Source: Thermoactinomycetaceae bacterium (GTDB lineage: Bacteria > Bacillota > Bacilli > Thermoactinomycetales > Thermoactinomycetaceae). From it: a stretch of 5,760 bases of DNA. Below are positions 4,824-5,760 of this stretch, in pieces. The stretch's first letter is position 1. Each line of letters begins with the position of its first letter. Where the stretch lies: positions 1 to 5,760 of the forward strand of contig JANWJM010000077.1 of NCBI GenBank assembly GCA_025449475.1. The letters are read 5' to 3'. The notes under the pieces are model-generated. The model ran no database searches. It had not been told where the DNA came from and saw nothing but the letters and a program-made list of their open reading frames with translations. The position numbers and the translations under genes are program-made.

Positions 4824-5760
4824 TTGAATGTCTTCGAGATGAGTGAATTGGGGAAGTTTATACGGAAGAAAAGAAAAGACCAAGGGCTTCGATTAGAGGA
4901 TTTAGCGGATGAGCGCATATCTACAGCAACAATTAGTAATATCGAACGTGGCGTGCCACATGTCAATCGAGAAAAAATTATATATTTGATGGATAAGTTA
5001 AAACTTGATGTGAATGAAGTTTCTCAAATGCTTTTGGAAGATAGTGAAAGAATGGAAAGTATGCAGCTAAAATTCACCGCTGTGGACACGCTGCTATCTT
5101 TGGGAAAGATCGAAAAAGCTTCTCGTTTTTTGATGAATTTGCCGGCAAAGTCTCTTTCTCATTATCGAGCCTCCATTCATTTATTAAAAGGAAGAACCTA
5201 CCTTCGGCGTAAAGACTGGCATCGTGCTGAACGTGAATTTAGCGATGCCATTCGGTTGGCAGAACGTGATCGCTATGCGGAAAAAACAAATCTCTTGGCG
5301 GCATGTTATTTAGATCTTGCATCTTGTCGGTATTTACAATATGATCTCAAGCATGCCTTACAATTTATTGAGCGAGGTATCCAAGCACTAAAAAAAGATC
5401 GGGAAGATTATGATAAGATTCGGTATCGGCTTCTCACCAATCAAGTGGCATATTTGGAACGGAGCGGCTTTACGGATGAAGCGTTAAAAAGATTAAATCA
5501 ATTGTGGCTTTCATTGGATTCGATTCAAGAACTGAGCATCATTTTAAAGATGCATATTATTCGAGCAAGATTATTACGAAAAGTCAAATTGTATCATGAT
5601 GCCATCAAATGCGCTCGAAAGGGGATCCAGTTAGCAGTAGACAGTTATTATTATGAAGAAATGTTTCATTTATGGTTGATCCTCGGTATGACGTACCTCG
5701 ATTTATACCAATTAGAGGATGCGGAAATCTGTTTTGCTTTTGTTGGCGACTTGGAGGATC
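4824..5760 (+). CDS. XRE helix-turn-helix regulator with TPR repeats, 3' end outside window
   Basis: The frame is open from an upstream TAG (4791-4793) to the window edge, giving 312 residues of an unfinished protein. TTG 4824 is preferred because of its ribosome binding site; ATG 4839 would remove only five residues. Residues 9-65 are an XRE/Cro-type DNA-binding domain: LGKFIRKKRKDQGLRLEDLA, then TATISNIERG as the recognition helix region. The rest is helical with TPR-like pairs, for example LLKGRTYLRRKDWHRAEREFSDAI (from about 120), LAACYLDLASCRYLQYDLKHALQFIERGI, and a late unit LGMTYLDLYQLEDAEICF at the edge. An N-terminal HTH with C-terminal TPRs is the layout of RRNPPA regulators (PlcR, NprR, PrgX, Rgg types), which bind short secreted peptides and control virulence, sporulation or conjugation. 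Whether this one binds a peptide cannot be seen. No signal-peptide-like pheromone gene is visible upstream; the downstream side, where such genes usually lie, is cut off. Confidence 0.88.
   Translation, partial: MNVFEMSELGKFIRKKRKDQGLRLEDLADERISTATISNIERGVPHVNREKIIYLMDKLKLDVNEVSQMLLEDSERMESMQLKFTAVDTLLSLGKIEKASRFLMNLPAKSLSHYRASIHLLKGRTYLRRKDWHRAEREFSDAIRLAERDRYAEKTNLLAACYLDLASCRYLQYDLKHALQFIERGIQALKKDREDYDKIRYRLLTNQVAYLERSGFTDEALKRLNQLWLSLDSIQELSIILKMHIIRARLLRKVKLYHDAIKCARKGIQLAVDSYYYEEMFHLWLILGMTYLDLYQLEDAEICFAFVGDLED

Noticed and set aside
4766..4966. Minus-strand ORF of 66 codons opposite the regulator start
   Set aside because: Antisense to the HTH domain, which has clear family motifs on the + strand; the translation resembles nothing.

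Overview
The window reads as part of a conjugative or integrative element, or a conjugation-related island, from a low-to-moderate GC Bacillota, most likely a Bacillaceae relative. The signs are AGGAGG-type ribosome binding sites, a SigA-like promoter, a TTG start, a GC stem-loop/T-run terminator, a lipobox lipoprotein, and protein families typical of monoderm bacteria. All convincing genes are on the + strand. Species cannot be set from this sequence, and family assignments are from recognition of motifs and remembered family features, not from a database search.

Layout. (1) 1-3836 is a tight three-gene unit: the 3' end of a coiled-coil gene carrying a SHOCT-like motif (1-507), a VirD4/TraG-type type IV coupling ATPase (536-2548), and a membrane protein with the architecture of the type VII secretion protein EssB/YukC (2583-3836). 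Gaps are 28 and 34 nt, and a strong intrinsic terminator closes the unit (3847-3874). (2) 3949-4527 is a separately promoted lipoprotein with a PsbP/Mog1-like C-terminal domain. (3) 4528-4823 is an AT-rich intergenic region with a short GC hairpin, an orphan Shine-Dalgarno sequence and repeated TTCCAT/ATGGAA hexamers. (4) From 4824 to the window edge lies an XRE helix-turn-helix regulator with C-terminal TPR-type helical repeats, the layout of peptide-responsive RRNPPA regulators; its end is outside the window.

The main point of interest is the pairing, in one apparent operon, of a DNA-pumping T4SS coupling ATPase with an EssB/YukC-like T7SS scaffold. If the rest of the element holds T4SS genes, the EssB-like protein may be a co-opted part of a conjugation channel. 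If it also holds EssC, WXG100 and EsaA genes, this would be a Bacillota counterpart of the mycobacterial plasmids that carry both T4SS and T7SS. The lipoprotein and the HTH-TPR regulator are plausible surface and quorum-control accessories, but their link to transfer is inference from position only.
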